A stretch of DNA of 64,000 nucleotides from Bartonella queenslandensis (GTDB taxonomy: Bacteria; Pseudomonadota; Alphaproteobacteria; Rhizobiales; Rhizobiaceae). Of this stretch, positions 9,640-19,332 are shown in pieces. The translations under genes and the position numbers were made by a program. Positions within the stretch are counted from its first letter, which is position 1; every line of letters starts with the position of its first letter. The notes under the pieces are model-generated. The model saw only the letters and a program-made list of their open reading frames with translations. It had not been told where the DNA came from and did no database searches. Location: contig NZ_NAAI01000007.1 in NCBI RefSeq assembly GCF_018155095.1, positions 1 to 64,000 of the forward strand, in the 5' to 3' direction.

Positions 9640-10200
9640 TTATTCTATACGAGGATTTGCCTTGCGCCATTCTTTTGGTCGTTGAAAACTTGATGACCAT
9701 ATTCCCTTTTTTTTCCTTCTGGCTTCTTTCTCTTCTTTGGGGTATTCATAATAGCTTACAGCCCAACCATTTTGTACAAGTGTTGCATTGATATTGCTAA
9801 CTTGTTTTGTTTGACATGTTGCAAGAATACGGCGATATTTATCCGTTTTATGCCAGTGACATGTGACAGTTTGATTTTTGAGTAGTTGTTCTAAATATTT
9901 TTTTGCCTCAAGTCCACAAGGGTATCGTGCATCTTTTTTTCCACAAAATTGATGGAGTTCAGGGGCATCAATTCCAAACAGTCGAATCTTAATGGAGGAA
10001 ATCGTGATGGAATCGCCATCAATAATTGATGCCTTTCCTTCAACAGAATTTCGAGAAGAAATTTCTTCTTTTTGAGGCAACGGTTGAGTCTGCTTAAAAT
10101 AAGTTGCCACAATGATAAGAATGCTAGCAGCGATAAAAATACTAAAACCGATATTTTTTTTTAAGCTTCTCAGATTAAAATGAGAAAGAGATTTTTTCAT
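9640..10200 (-). CDS. Membrane-anchored thermonuclease (SNase-like) family protein
   Basis: A 186-aa protein with a cytoplasmic basic N-terminus, one transmembrane/signal segment (about 18-36) and a staphylococcal-nuclease OB domain. The domain is recognised from GKASIIDGDSITISSIKIRLFGIDAPE (55-81) with the catalytic Arg and Asp positions, and CHWHKTDKYRRILATC (about 114-129). Such proteins are extracytoplasmic Ca-dependent nucleases. A tail rich in Lys/Arg (EEKEARRKKKGIW) is normal in this family. 28 bp upstream of the UDG-like gene on the same strand, probably one transcript. Confidence 0.88.
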   Translation of the reverse strand: MKKSLSHFNLRSLKKNIGFSIFIAASILIIVATYFKQTQPLPQKEEISSRNSVEGKASIIDGDSITISSIKIRLFGIDAPELHQFCGKKDARYPCGLEAKKYLEQLLKNQTVTCHWHKTDKYRRILATCQTKQVSNINATLVQNGWAVSYYEYPKEEKEARRKKKGIWSSSFQRPKEWRKANPRIE

Positions 10201-10540
10201 GAAACAAAGAAACTGCTACTATCATTATAACGCATTCTATTGAGTATCGCTTATAATTCTTTCAAAAATTTCATTCACACGATGAAATAACACCCCGTTT
10301 AATGATAAAATTTTTATCAGTATCACAACAATCAAATACCCATGCAGTATAATATGTAAGCAACTTAAAAAATAAATCAACTCAGCTAAATTTGTATAAA
10401 ACATCCAAATTTAAAGTTGTACAGATTGCAAAGTAAATTTTTTAACATACCAAAAAACACTCTCCAGAAAATAACTTCGAAGAGTAATAACGCCACATTA
10501 TCTTTTAGAGTATAAAACCTATCAAGAATGACTGGTCCAT
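10201..10540. other. Intergenic region between nuclease gene and rpmG
   Basis: 340 bp, AT-rich, no supported ORF or RNA. It must hold the 3' end of the rpmG transcript and the promoter of the nuclease gene, but I could not place either with confidence. Confidence 0.5.
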
Positions 10541-10708
10541 TTATTTAATTTTTGTTTCTTTAAATTCGACGTGCTTTTTTACAACTGGATCATATTTACG
10601 TTTGGTCATTTTATCTGTCATTGTACGGCTGTTTTTCTTTGTGACATAGAAAAAACCAGTATCTGCAGTTGATAAAAGCTTGATCTTAATGGTTGCTGCT
10701 TTAGCCAT
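10541..10708 (-). CDS. rpmG: 50S ribosomal protein L33
   Basis: A 55-aa protein that reads [18 protein letters not shown] at its start, then [12 protein letters not shown] and [18 protein letters not shown]. That is bacterial L33 without the zinc-binding cysteines (the Cys-minus type). It is a component of the large ribosomal subunit near the E site. The gene is short and easily missed. It lies downstream of the MFS gene on the same strand, about 100 bp away. Confidence 0.97.
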   Translation of the reverse strand: MAKAATIKIKLLSTADTGFFYVTKKNSRTMTDKMTKRKYDPVVKKHVEFKETKIK

Positions 10709-10811
10709 AATGTAAAAACCTTATTTATACTGAAAAAAATATTATCGCTGTCAAAACTTATTTCCGACATCATCAAATTTTCCGGCAACAGTACGGATGT
10801 TCTCAAAAAAG

Positions 10812-11981
10812 TCAAGAGCTGATTAATTTTCTCATAAGTTGGACAAACACTAAAATGACATATAAACCAAAAAAAACAGCCATGGCGATTGAAAAACCAA
10901 AGGGATTAAAAATATCCATGAATTTTCCGATAAAGGTTGGTCCGATGAGCATACCAATTCCATAGCAAAAAATAAATGCAGAATTAGCAGCAGCAAGTTC
11001 TTGGCCTTTAAGACGGGCTCCTAGATGTGCAAGACTAATTGTATAAAGGCTCGCTGATACACCCCCTAGAAGAAACAGATCAACCATCAAAATCCATGGA
11101 TATTGAATAATCCATGGTACTATAAAAGTTCCCACAAAACCTAAGATAGCGCAACCTATCAGTGGATAGCGCCGATCTTTGGCGTAGTCGCTTATCATGC
11201 TGATAGGAATTAAAAGGAAAATATTTCCAAGTGCAAGGATTGCCATAAAGTGTGCTGCTTCATTCTCATTATAACCAATGGATAAACTAAAAGGTATCAT
11301 AAGAGTTAATACGCCCATTTGAATGGCTCCGTAAACAAGAACCGCCATCATTGCACTTGGAACGCGAAAAAGATAACGAAAAAATGGTGTATATTGATTT
11401 TTTTGAAATTCTGGACTTAATTTCCAAGCAGAAAGAATTGGTATAGCAGCAAGTATAATAAGGCTATAGCCAACGCCAAAAGGAATAAATCCTTGTGTTC
11501 CAACTTTTGCTAGCAGCGCTAGACCTATCACAAACCCTAATCCTAAGACAATGGCATAAATAGAAAGAACTAAACCACGTTTTTTGGGGGGAGCATAACT
11601 GTTGATCCAAAACTCTGACAGGATAAACATAACTGTCACGGCAAAATGTAATATAAACTTTAAAATGAATAAAATCCATATGGGATCAAAAAAATAGAAT
11701 CCTAAAAAACTTAAAGATCCTATCGCCATCATGAGTAATATTGTTTGAGTAATGCCTAAGCATAAGGCAATTCGAGACGTAAAAATAGCAGCAATAATTG
11801 TGGCGATTCCACCAACTGTTCCACTATAGCCAATCGTACTGTTGGAAAGTCCTTTCTCTGCCATAAGAAGAGTGACAAGTTGTGTTCCCATTGCTAATGC
11901 TGTTCCAACAGTGCCAATGGTTGCAATAGCGGCAATAAGTGCACGCAAAGAATTATTTTGAGAGTCAAATTTTTTTTTCAT
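10812..11981 (-). CDS. MFS transporter
   Basis: A 389-aa polytopic membrane protein with about 12 hydrophobic segments. A short hydrophilic N-terminus (MKKKFDSQNN) precedes TM1, and GLSNSTIGYSGTVGG and TSRIALCLG lie in the first loops. It belongs to the general sugar-phosphate/drug type of major facilitator; the substrate cannot be inferred. In related genomes an MFS gene lies between rnr and rpmG, as here, but a functional link to RNA decay or ribosome is not implied. 270 bp downstream of rnr. Confidence 0.85.
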   Translation of the reverse strand: MKKKFDSQNNSLRALIAAIATIGTVGTALAMGTQLVTLLMAEKGLSNSTIGYSGTVGGIATIIAAIFTSRIALCLGITQTILLMMAIGSLSFLGFYFFDPIWILFILKFILHFAVTVMFILSEFWINSYAPPKKRGLVLSIYAIVLGLGFVIGLALLAKVGTQGFIPFGVGYSLIILAAIPILSAWKLSPEFQKNQYTPFFRYLFRVPSAMMAVLVYGAIQMGVLTLMIPFSLSIGYNENEAAHFMAILALGNIFLLIPISMISDYAKDRRYPLIGCAILGFVGTFIVPWIIQYPWILMVDLFLLGGVSASLYTISLAHLGARLKGQELAAANSAFIFCYGIGMLIGPTFIGKFMDIFNPFGFSIAMAVFFGLYVILVFVQLMRKLISS

Positions 11982-12251
11982 GAGAATGGTATAAGGTAAT
12001 TTTATTTATTCAAATAACGAAAAGGTGAGCTGAAATGAAAGAAAGATCAAACCAACTTTTGATTTTTTTCATTTCAGTGAGTATAAAAAAACTCTGCAAG
12101 ATTTTTAATATAAAATACATGTTTATTATATGATATAAGAAAGCATATTGTATACATAAAATAATATAGAGTCTCAATATTATAGACAATTTCTTAGTTT
12201 AAATCGTTATTATCTTATTTATTATTAAGTACTAAAGAGGGAATAAAAAGT

Positions 12252-14519
12252 TTAATATTTTCTTCTTCCATAAGAACTACGCTTTTGTTTTTTTAATTTG
12301 TTTTTATGGTAGGATATTGATGAAAATTTGATTGAACGAGGCTCTGTCAAGAGCTCAAGGCTTAAAGCACCAGCAAAAGGTTGTACCGTTATAAGTTTTA
12401 CTTCTACAACATCACTGAGCTGATAGCCTTTATGGCTACGCTGTCCTACAAGAATATGTTGTGCTTCATCAAAATGATAATAATCATTTTTAAGTGTAGA
12501 AATATGAACAAAACCATCTGTATTGAGTTTATCAAGTGAGATAAAAAGACCAGCTTTTGTAACTCCGGAGATGCGACCTGTAAAAATACGGCCTATTTTA
12601 TTTGTTAAATAGTGAGCAACAAGTCGGTCAACCGTTTCTCTTTCAGCCAGCATTGCACGACGCTCGTATAAAGAAATTTGCGTAGCAATTTCTGTAAGGT
12701 TTTGTTCTTGTGTGTCCGTTAATTGATCATTTCCCAGTTTAAGAGCTTTAATGAGGGCTCGATGAATAATGAGATCAGCATAACGGCGAATTGGTGATGT
12801 AAAATGCGTATAGTTCTGTAAATTCAAACCAAAATGGCCACTATTTTTAGGGCTGTATTCTGCTTGTGATTGTGAACGCAAAATAACTTGATTGACCAGT
12901 TCTTGTTGTTCGGTATGAGCGACCTTTTCTAAAATTCTATTAAGACGCGCTGATGTTAATTCTGCACTTTTTGAGAGCGATATCCCTAAACTTTGAAGGA
13001 AATTCTTCAATACTTCTTGTTTGGCAAGAGAGGGTTTGTCATGAACACGATAGATAAAGGGCTGATGATGTTTTTTTAATGTTTCAGAGGCTGCAATATT
13101 GGCTTGTATCATAAATTCTTCAATCAAACGATGGGCTTCTAAATGTTCTTCACTCACAACATCTTGGATGCATCCATTTTGATCAAGAATAATCTTTTTT
13201 TCTGCTATTTCTAATTCTAGTGGCTGTCGACGATCCCGCGCTGCTTCAAGGCATGCATAGGCTTCCCATAAGGGGTGCAAAATTTCAAGCAGGGGCGCGC
13301 TTTTTTTATGGATATGCCCTTTTCTTGCCAATTGCACTTCTTGATAGGAGAGCTTAGCTCTTACACGCATCATAATACGATGAAAACTATGTTTTAGTTT
13401 ATTACCGTTTGCATCAAAAATCATACGAACGGCTAAAGCTGGCCTTTCTTTTCCTTCACGTAGAGAGCATAAATCATGCGAAAGACGTTCAGGCAGCATT
13501 GGTACAACAGTATCAGGAAAATAAACAGAATTTCCGCGTTTCAATGCTTCTTTATCTAAAGCACTTCCTGTTTTAATATAGTAAGAGACATCTGCAATGG
13601 CCACAATAATAATCCAACCACCATTATTTGTAGGGTCCTTATCCTTGCTTACATAAACTGCATCATCATGATCTTTGGCATCTGGTGGATCAATCGTAAT
13701 AAATGGTAATTGTCGCCAATCTTCACGATTATCCATATTGGCAGCTTTGATATGTTTAACTTGCTCAAGAACGCTTTCAGGAAAAATATAAGGAATTCCT
13801 TTTGAGAGAATGGCAATCATTGAGAGTGTTTTTTCACTCTTAATATGCCCTAAAACATTTTTTATTCGTGCACTTTTCAGTCCATAACCAATATTTTTTT
13901 TTATTTCAACTTCAACAAGATCACCCGTTTCAATCTTTATTTCTGGAGATATTTCAACCACGAGCTCATTGGTTTTACGATCTATAGGATCAAGGCGCCA
14001 TTGATTATTTTCCAACTTTCGTACAACACCAAATGTGCTCTTTGGGGATAGTTCAATTTTACGAATAATTCGCCCCGTATAAGGGGGATTTTGAGAATTT
14101 TTATTTCGAAAAACTTTTACAAGAACATGATCTCCAACACCAATGCTTTCTCCTTTTATGTGACGAAAAGAGTATATTTCAATATTGGGTTTTGGCGTTT
14201 CTTCCCATTCAAGAGGTTGTGCAATAAAACTGCCATCTTTATCACGATCACTAATTTTCACTAAAGCAACAGGAGGTAATTTTCTTTTGTTTATTGCCCT
14301 TTTGCGCTTTTTAGATATAAGATTTTGATCCTTTAATGCACGTAATATCTCTCTAAGCCAGATACGAGAATCGCCTTTTAAGTTAAAAACTTTGGCGATT
14401 TCTCGTTTACTTGATCGATCAGGGTTCTCGTTGATAAAGGAAAGAATTTCTTCCCTATTAGGCAATTTTCCTTCCTTGAATGAGGAGAGATATTCTACGT
14501 TTTTTTCACCTTTAGCCAA
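12252..14519 (-). CDS. rnr: Ribonuclease R
   Basis: Processive 3'-5' exoribonuclease that degrades structured RNA. The 755-aa product shows an N-terminal helix-turn-helix (about 20-70), a cold-shock domain, the RNB catalytic domain with DPPDAKDHDDAV (277-288; metal-binding aspartates) and RYADLIIHRAL, an S1 domain (about 645-725) and a basic tail (KKLKKQKRSSYGRRKY). The ATG lies 3 bp downstream of the topA stop, so the two are translationally close and surely co-transcribed. Confidence 0.97.
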   Translation of the reverse strand: MAKGEKNVEYLSSFKEGKLPNREEILSFINENPDRSSKREIAKVFNLKGDSRIWLREILRALKDQNLISKKRKRAINKRKLPPVALVKISDRDKDGSFIAQPLEWEETPKPNIEIYSFRHIKGESIGVGDHVLVKVFRNKNSQNPPYTGRIIRKIELSPKSTFGVVRKLENNQWRLDPIDRKTNELVVEISPEIKIETGDLVEVEIKKNIGYGLKSARIKNVLGHIKSEKTLSMIAILSKGIPYIFPESVLEQVKHIKAANMDNREDWRQLPFITIDPPDAKDHDDAVYVSKDKDPTNNGGWIIIVAIADVSYYIKTGSALDKEALKRGNSVYFPDTVVPMLPERLSHDLCSLREGKERPALAVRMIFDANGNKLKHSFHRIMMRVRAKLSYQEVQLARKGHIHKKSAPLLEILHPLWEAYACLEAARDRRQPLELEIAEKKIILDQNGCIQDVVSEEHLEAHRLIEEFMIQANIAASETLKKHHQPFIYRVHDKPSLAKQEVLKNFLQSLGISLSKSAELTSARLNRILEKVAHTEQQELVNQVILRSQSQAEYSPKNSGHFGLNLQNYTHFTSPIRRYADLIIHRALIKALKLGNDQLTDTQEQNLTEIATQISLYERRAMLAERETVDRLVAHYLTNKIGRIFTGRISGVTKAGLFISLDKLNTDGFVHISTLKNDYYHFDEAQHILVGQRSHKGYQLSDVVEVKLITVQPFAGALSLELLTEPRSIKFSSISYHKNKLKKQKRSSYGRRKY

Positions 14520-14522
14520 AAT

Positions 14523-17096
14523 TTATGTCTCTTTTGTTTTCGCTTTTGTTTTGGAAGAAGCTCTTTTTGAAGTTGTCTTTTTACTCGATGCTTTAGCCGA
14601 TATAAGTTCTAATGCCTCTGAAAGTGTTACACTAATGGGATCTTTCTCTTTTGGCAATGTTGCATTAATTTTACCCCAATTGACATAAGGACCGAAACGG
14701 CCATTACGCACAGTGACAGTTCCTCCTTCTGGATGCTCCCCTAATGTTGCCAATGCTGCAGATGTTGTTCTACTTTGCTTGGTTTTATTTTCTTGTTGTT
14801 CTGCCAATACTGTAACAGCGCGATTGATACCAATATCAAAAACTTCATCTGCATGAAGAAGGCGTGCAGATTTTCCATTATGACTAAGGTAGGGACCATA
14901 TCGTCCAATTGTCGCCGTGATCATTTTTCCTGTTTCAGGATGAATGCCAATTTCACGGGGAAGGGATAGTAAAGCCAAGGCCTTTTCAAGGGTTATATTT
15001 TCTGCCTGCCATTCTTTTGGTAGTCCTGCACGCTTAACTTCTTTGCTTTCACCTCGTTGAATATAGGGACCAAAACGGCCATTGCGAAGAGAAATATCTT
15101 GTCCTGTTTCAGGATCAATTCCAAGCATAACAGGTTCATCATTGCGCACTGCTTCATTATCTTCTTCTATATTTGTACCAAGTTGGCGTGTGTATTTGCA
15201 TTCAGGATAATTGGAACAGCCAACAAAAGCACCATAACGACCGAGTTTTAATGATAATTGACCATTTTTACAGAGAGGACAGGAACGCACATCACTTCCA
15301 TCTTCACGTTCAGGAAAGGCAAGAGGTGCTAATGTTACATTTAAAACATCAAGGACATTGGCGATACGGAGTTCTTGGATATTGCTAATAGAGGCATTAA
15401 ATCCATCCCAAAAATCTCGTAATACATCTTTCCAAGAAAGTTTGCCATCCGATATAAGATCCAGCTTTTCTTCAAGATCTGCTGTAAAACCATATTCTAC
15501 ATAGCGATTAAAGAAGTTTTCAAGAAAGGCCGTAACGATACGTCCTTTAGCATCAGGAATAAGTTTGCGTTTATCAATGATAATATATCCACGATCACAC
15601 AATGTCGCTAATGTGGAGGCATAAGTTGAAGGACGACCAATTCCTAATTCTTCAAGCTTTTTAATTAATGAAGCTTCAGAATAACGGGAAGGGGGCTCTG
15701 TGGTATGTTGTACAGATTCAACTTTTTCTTTTGTAAGTGATTCACCGGTGTTTATTTGCGGTAAACGTGTTGTTTCATTTTCTTCATTATTTTCTTCGTC
15801 TCGTTGATCCGTATAGACGGAAATAAATCCGTCAAAACGAATAACAGATCCTGTTGCACGAAGATTTGCACGGTTGTCTCCTTGCTGGGCTTCAATTTCA
15901 ACGGTTGTACGTTCAATTTCAGCAGAACACATTTGGCTGGCAATAGCGCGCTTCCATATCAGTTCATAGAGCTTTGCCTGATCATTGTCGAGAAAATTAC
16001 GGACTTGATTGGGAGTGCGTTGAAAATCTGTTGGGCGGATTGCTTCATGCGCTTCCTGTGCATTTTTTGCTTTCGTTGAGTAAAAACGTGGTTTTTCAGG
16101 AACATAGTCTTTACCAAAAGATTCATGAATGACTTTTCTTGCAGCATCAATGGCTTCTGGCGCTATTTGTACACCATCGGTACGCATATAAGTAATAAGC
16201 CCTGCCATTTCACCATTAATTTCAATCCCTTCATAAAGCTTTTGGGCAATTTGCATCGTGCGAGAAGCTGAAAAGCCTAATTTTGAAGAAGCTGCTTGTT
16301 GTAGTGTAGAAGTTGTAAACGGAGGAAAAGGATTTCTCTTTGTAGGTTTTGCTTCAACACTGAGTGTATGATATTGAGCCTTCTCCAGCATAAGGCGAAT
16401 TTGATCTGCTCGTTCTTGAGATTGAATATCAAGTTTTCCAATCTTCCTTTGATTAAACATTGTCAGTCTGGCTTGGAAATGATCATTTCGAATGGTTTTT
16501 AACTGTGTTGTAATGGACCAATAATCTTCTTTAATAAAATGTTCTATTTCTGATTCACGGTCGCAAATAATACGTAAAGCAACCGATTGAACGCGCCCAG
16601 CTGAGCGTGCACCAGGGAGTTTACGCCATAAAACAGGTGAAAGTGTAAAACCTACAAGGTAATCGAGAGCACGACGTGCAAGATAAGCATCGACAAGTGA
16701 TGTATCAATATCACGTGGATTGTTCATGGCATCGAGTACAGATTTTTTAGTGATGGCATTGAAGACAACTCTTTTAATAGGTTTATCTTTTAAAACTTTT
16801 TTTTGACGAAGAACATCGAGAATATGCCATGAAATAGCTTCTCCTTCGCGATCAGGGTCTGTTGCCAAGATAAGGCTATCAGCTTCTTTAACAGCTTTTG
16901 CTATTTCATTTAAACGTTTAGCAGCCGCAGAATCTATATCCCATTTCATCGAAAAATCTTGATCGGGTAAAACGGAACCATCTTTTGCAGGTAAATCACG
17001 AACATGTCCAAATGATGCGACAACTTTGTATTGAGATCCAAGATATTTATTAATTGTTTTTGCTTTTGCTGGAGATTCAACGATAACGATATTCAT
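14523..17096 (-). CDS. topA: DNA topoisomerase I
   Basis: Relaxes negative supercoils by single-strand passage. The 857-aa product has the TOPRIM domain (MNIVIVESPAKAKTINKYLG; DPDREGEAISWH at 80-91) and the catalytic Tyr303 in GLITYMRTDG. A four-Cys zinc ribbon (CPLCKNG...GCSNYPEC, near 600-625) is followed by three to four Topo-C repeats of the GRFGPY type and a Lys/Ser/Thr-rich tail. Length and order match alphaproteobacterial TopA. Part of the dprA-topA-rnr block; the gap to dprA is about 400 bp and contains a small opposite-strand gene. Confidence 0.97.
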   Translation of the reverse strand: MNIVIVESPAKAKTINKYLGSQYKVVASFGHVRDLPAKDGSVLPDQDFSMKWDIDSAAAKRLNEIAKAVKEADSLILATDPDREGEAISWHILDVLRQKKVLKDKPIKRVVFNAITKKSVLDAMNNPRDIDTSLVDAYLARRALDYLVGFTLSPVLWRKLPGARSAGRVQSVALRIICDRESEIEHFIKEDYWSITTQLKTIRNDHFQARLTMFNQRKIGKLDIQSQERADQIRLMLEKAQYHTLSVEAKPTKRNPFPPFTTSTLQQAASSKLGFSASRTMQIAQKLYEGIEINGEMAGLITYMRTDGVQIAPEAIDAARKVIHESFGKDYVPEKPRFYSTKAKNAQEAHEAIRPTDFQRTPNQVRNFLDNDQAKLYELIWKRAIASQMCSAEIERTTVEIEAQQGDNRANLRATGSVIRFDGFISVYTDQRDEENNEENETTRLPQINTGESLTKEKVESVQHTTEPPSRYSEASLIKKLEELGIGRPSTYASTLATLCDRGYIIIDKRKLIPDAKGRIVTAFLENFFNRYVEYGFTADLEEKLDLISDGKLSWKDVLRDFWDGFNASISNIQELRIANVLDVLNVTLAPLAFPEREDGSDVRSCPLCKNGQLSLKLGRYGAFVGCSNYPECKYTRQLGTNIEEDNEAVRNDEPVMLGIDPETGQDISLRNGRFGPYIQRGESKEVKRAGLPKEWQAENITLEKALALLSLPREIGIHPETGKMITATIGRYGPYLSHNGKSARLLHADEVFDIGINRAVTVLAEQQENKTKQSRTTSAALATLGEHPEGGTVTVRNGRFGPYVNWGKINATLPKEKDPISVTLSEALELISAKASSKKTTSKRASSKTKAKTKET

Positions 17097-17362
17097 AATT
17101 TTACCCGAATATTGAAATAAAAAACTTTTTTATAAACGCCTTTCACGCGAATAGCTAATGGCAATTGTTTAAGAACATATAAAAAAAATATTAGCCATAT
17201 AAAAAACATGAATATTGTACAACTTGTGATTGTTATTATTAAAACGCACCCTATATAGAATTATACGATTTATTTTCCACTGTTATTACTAAAACGTACG
17301 GCGCAATACTAAGATAACGTCTATTGAGAGGGAGGAGGGGAAATGCTCAAGGATAGAGGATT

Positions 17363-17569
17363 ATGTTTATAAATCATTTGAAAGTTATCCAATATATTAC
17401 AGACATGTCAAAGCAAATGAATCAGATGGCGCGTCAAGCGCATAGTCCGCTTTTAGCATTGCTTTTGGATATGGTTGCCAAAGAAGGACAAAGCATTATT
17501 AATAGTGCAGAGACTCTTGGGGAAGATCAAGATTCGACAATGACACACAACCACCAGAGTGTCGAATAA
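17363..17569 (+). CDS. Small hypothetical protein
   Basis: A 68-aa frame starting MFINHLKVIQYITDMSKQ, predicted helical and amphipathic, without signal peptide or transmembrane segment. ATG 17363 is preceded by AAGGA about 9 nt upstream, followed by a closer GAGG. Its last 71 bp overlap the 3' end of dprA on the other strand. I do not recognise a named family. Sequence composition (Met/Gln-rich helix, then an acidic tail) looks protein-like rather than random, but an overlap antisense to a conserved gene lowers confidence. Confidence 0.5.
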   Translation: MFINHLKVIQYITDMSKQMNQMARQAHSPLLALLLDMVAKEGQSIINSAETLGEDQDSTMTHNHQSVE

Positions 17570-18680
17570 GCTTTCCAGCAAGCTCTAGTTCTACCAATAA
17601 GAGGTAGAGAGTTGGGAGTGAAATACCTGAGTGGGTACTCAGTGTGTCTAAGTCGATTGGTGTTGTTGAAAGAGCAGAGAGAACTGCTGCACGTGCTGCA
17701 TCGTCATCTGCGAGAGAGGGAGAAGTATCCTTTTCATGTGCTGAATTAAAATTTTCCTTTTCAAGTTGTAAAGAGGATGGTTCTTCAAAAAAATTGAGTT
17801 GGGAATTTGGAAGCGGTGAAATTAATGGCGTAAGTGTTTCTATGATGTCAGAAGGATGTGTGGTGAGGAGAGCACCGTCCTTGATAAGGTTGTTTGTACC
17901 AACAGATCTTGGATCAAGTGGAGAACCGGGAATAGCAAAAATCAACCGTCCCATTTCAGCTGCTTGACGTGCGGTAATTAAGGATCCTGAGCGTAGAGCT
18001 GCCTCCACAACCAAGAGACCAAGTGATAGAGCTGCAATGATACGGTTTCTTCTTGGAAAATCGATAGCACGCGGCTTCCAAGAGATGGGCATTTCGCTGA
18101 TGATGGCTCCACCATTGGCAATAATATCTTCGTGCAATTTTTTATTTTCAGGAGGATAGATATGATCTATTCCCCCTGCCATGACCGCAACTGTTCCTGT
18201 TTTTAAACTTGCTTGATGGGCAATGCTATCAATACCACGAGCGAGCCCAGAGATTGTTACAAAGTCTGCTTCTCCCAGAAAATGCGCAAATTGAGTCGTA
18301 AGCTTTTTTCCAGCAGCTGAAGCATTTCGAGAGCCTATAATTCCAATAGAAGTTTTTCGAAAAATCGAAACATTACCTTTGACAGCAATAAGCGGCGGAG
18401 GTGCTTCTGTAACTTTAAGAAAAGTTGGATAATCTGGTTCTCCCATGCCGATAAACCGAATACCTAATCTTTCAGCTTCTTGTATTTCTTTTTCCGCATC
18501 TTCTAAGCTTGCTATTTTAACTGATGCAGAACCACCTCCTTTTCTACTAAGCTCTGGCAGCGCTGCTAGAGCATTTTCTGCTGTTTTATAATGATCAATG
18601 AGATTGCGAAAACTAACAGCCCCAATATTTTCACTGCGCAATAACCGTAACCAGCTTAGACGTTGACGATCTGTAAGCAA
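17499..18680 (-). CDS. dprA: DNA-processing protein DprA
   Basis: Binds incoming single-stranded DNA and loads RecA during transformation. The 393-aa product (from TTG 18680) has an N-terminal helical region, the Rossmann-like DprA domain (GIIGSRNASAAGKK; ISGLARGIDSIAHQASL; VMAGGIDHIYPPEN) and a C-terminal winged helix. There is no ATG. TTG 18680 (AGGG just upstream, right after the plsY stop at 18688) is preferred; TTG 18731 would add 17 residues and overlap plsY by 44 bp. Last member of the pyrB-pyrX-plsY-dprA cluster. Confidence 0.93.
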   Translation of the reverse strand: MLTDRQRLSWLRLLRSENIGAVSFRNLIDHYKTAENALAALPELSRKGGGSASVKIASLEDAEKEIQEAERLGIRFIGMGEPDYPTFLKVTEAPPPLIAVKGNVSIFRKTSIGIIGSRNASAAGKKLTTQFAHFLGEADFVTISGLARGIDSIAHQASLKTGTVAVMAGGIDHIYPPENKKLHEDIIANGGAIISEMPISWKPRAIDFPRRNRIIAALSLGLLVVEAALRSGSLITARQAAEMGRLIFAIPGSPLDPRSVGTNNLIKDGALLTTHPSDIIETLTPLISPLPNSQLNFFEEPSSLQLEKENFNSAHEKDTSPSLADDDAARAAVLSALSTTPIDLDTLSTHSGISLPTLYLLLVELELAGKLIRHSGGCVSLSNLDLPQESLHY

Positions 18681-18687
18681 GATTCCC

Positions 18688-19332
18688 TTATTTATCTTTG
18701 TTTTGCGTACCAATCTTACTTTCTTTCCCAATGAGTAATCTACTGATATTTGCAGAATGTTTTATGAACACAAATAGGCTCATCGCGATGAGCATACAAT
18801 AGAAATAAGAATCGGAAAAATAAAAAACAAATATCGGCGTGATCGAAACTGCAACAAGTGCAGATAATGAAGAATAACGCATGAGAAGAAAAATCGCGCT
18901 CCATACAATAATAAAAATAATTGCTGCGGGCCAATAAACTCCTAAGCAAACCCCCAGATAGGTAGCGACACCTTTGCCACCTTTAAATTTAAGCCATACG
19001 GGAAAAAGATGTCCTAAGAAAGTAAAAAAACCTGCTAGAGAAACAAGGATATTATTGTCTAACGGATCACTAAAGAACTTTATAATGAAGACAACAATAG
19101 TTCCTTTCAACATATCACAAAGAAGTGTTAGAGCAGCAACTTTTTTATTTCCTGTTCGTAAAACATTGGTTGCTCCAATATTGCCGGAACCGATTGTTCT
19201 TATATCGCCAAGTTTGGCCAATCTCGTAAATAGAAGACCAAATGGGATTGAGCCAATGAGATAAGATATGAGGAAAATAAACCATGGAGTGGATTGAAAA
19301 AATATTTCTGCTTCATTCATTAAGAATCTCAT
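18688..19332 (-). CDS. plsY: Glycerol-3-phosphate acyltransferase PlsY
   Basis: Inner-membrane enzyme that acylates glycerol 3-phosphate from acyl-phosphate, the first step of phospholipid synthesis. The 214-aa product has about five hydrophobic segments and the family motifs: [20 protein letters not shown] (48-57) and [17 protein letters not shown] (near 107-123). Its ATG overlaps the stop of the preceding gene (TAATG), so translation is coupled. A second in-frame ATG four codons later is also possible. Confidence 0.96.
   Translation of the reverse strand: MRFLMNEAEIFFQSTPWFIFLISYLIGSIPFGLLFTRLAKLGDIRTIGSGNIGATNVLRTGNKKVAALTLLCDMLKGTIVVFIIKFFSDPLDNNILVSLAGFFTFLGHLFPVWLKFKGGKGVATYLGVCLGVYWPAAIIFIIVWSAIFLLMRYSSLSALVAVSITPIFVFYFSDSYFYCMLIAMSLFVFIKHSANISRLLIGKESKIGTQNKDK

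Noticed and set aside
10618-10815. 65-aa minus-strand ORF over rpmG
   Set aside because: Out of frame with the clear L33 gene at 10541-10708, which has all the family motifs.
14392-14688. 98-aa plus-strand ORF across the topA-rnr junction
   Set aside because: Antisense to two well-conserved genes; composition follows their codons.
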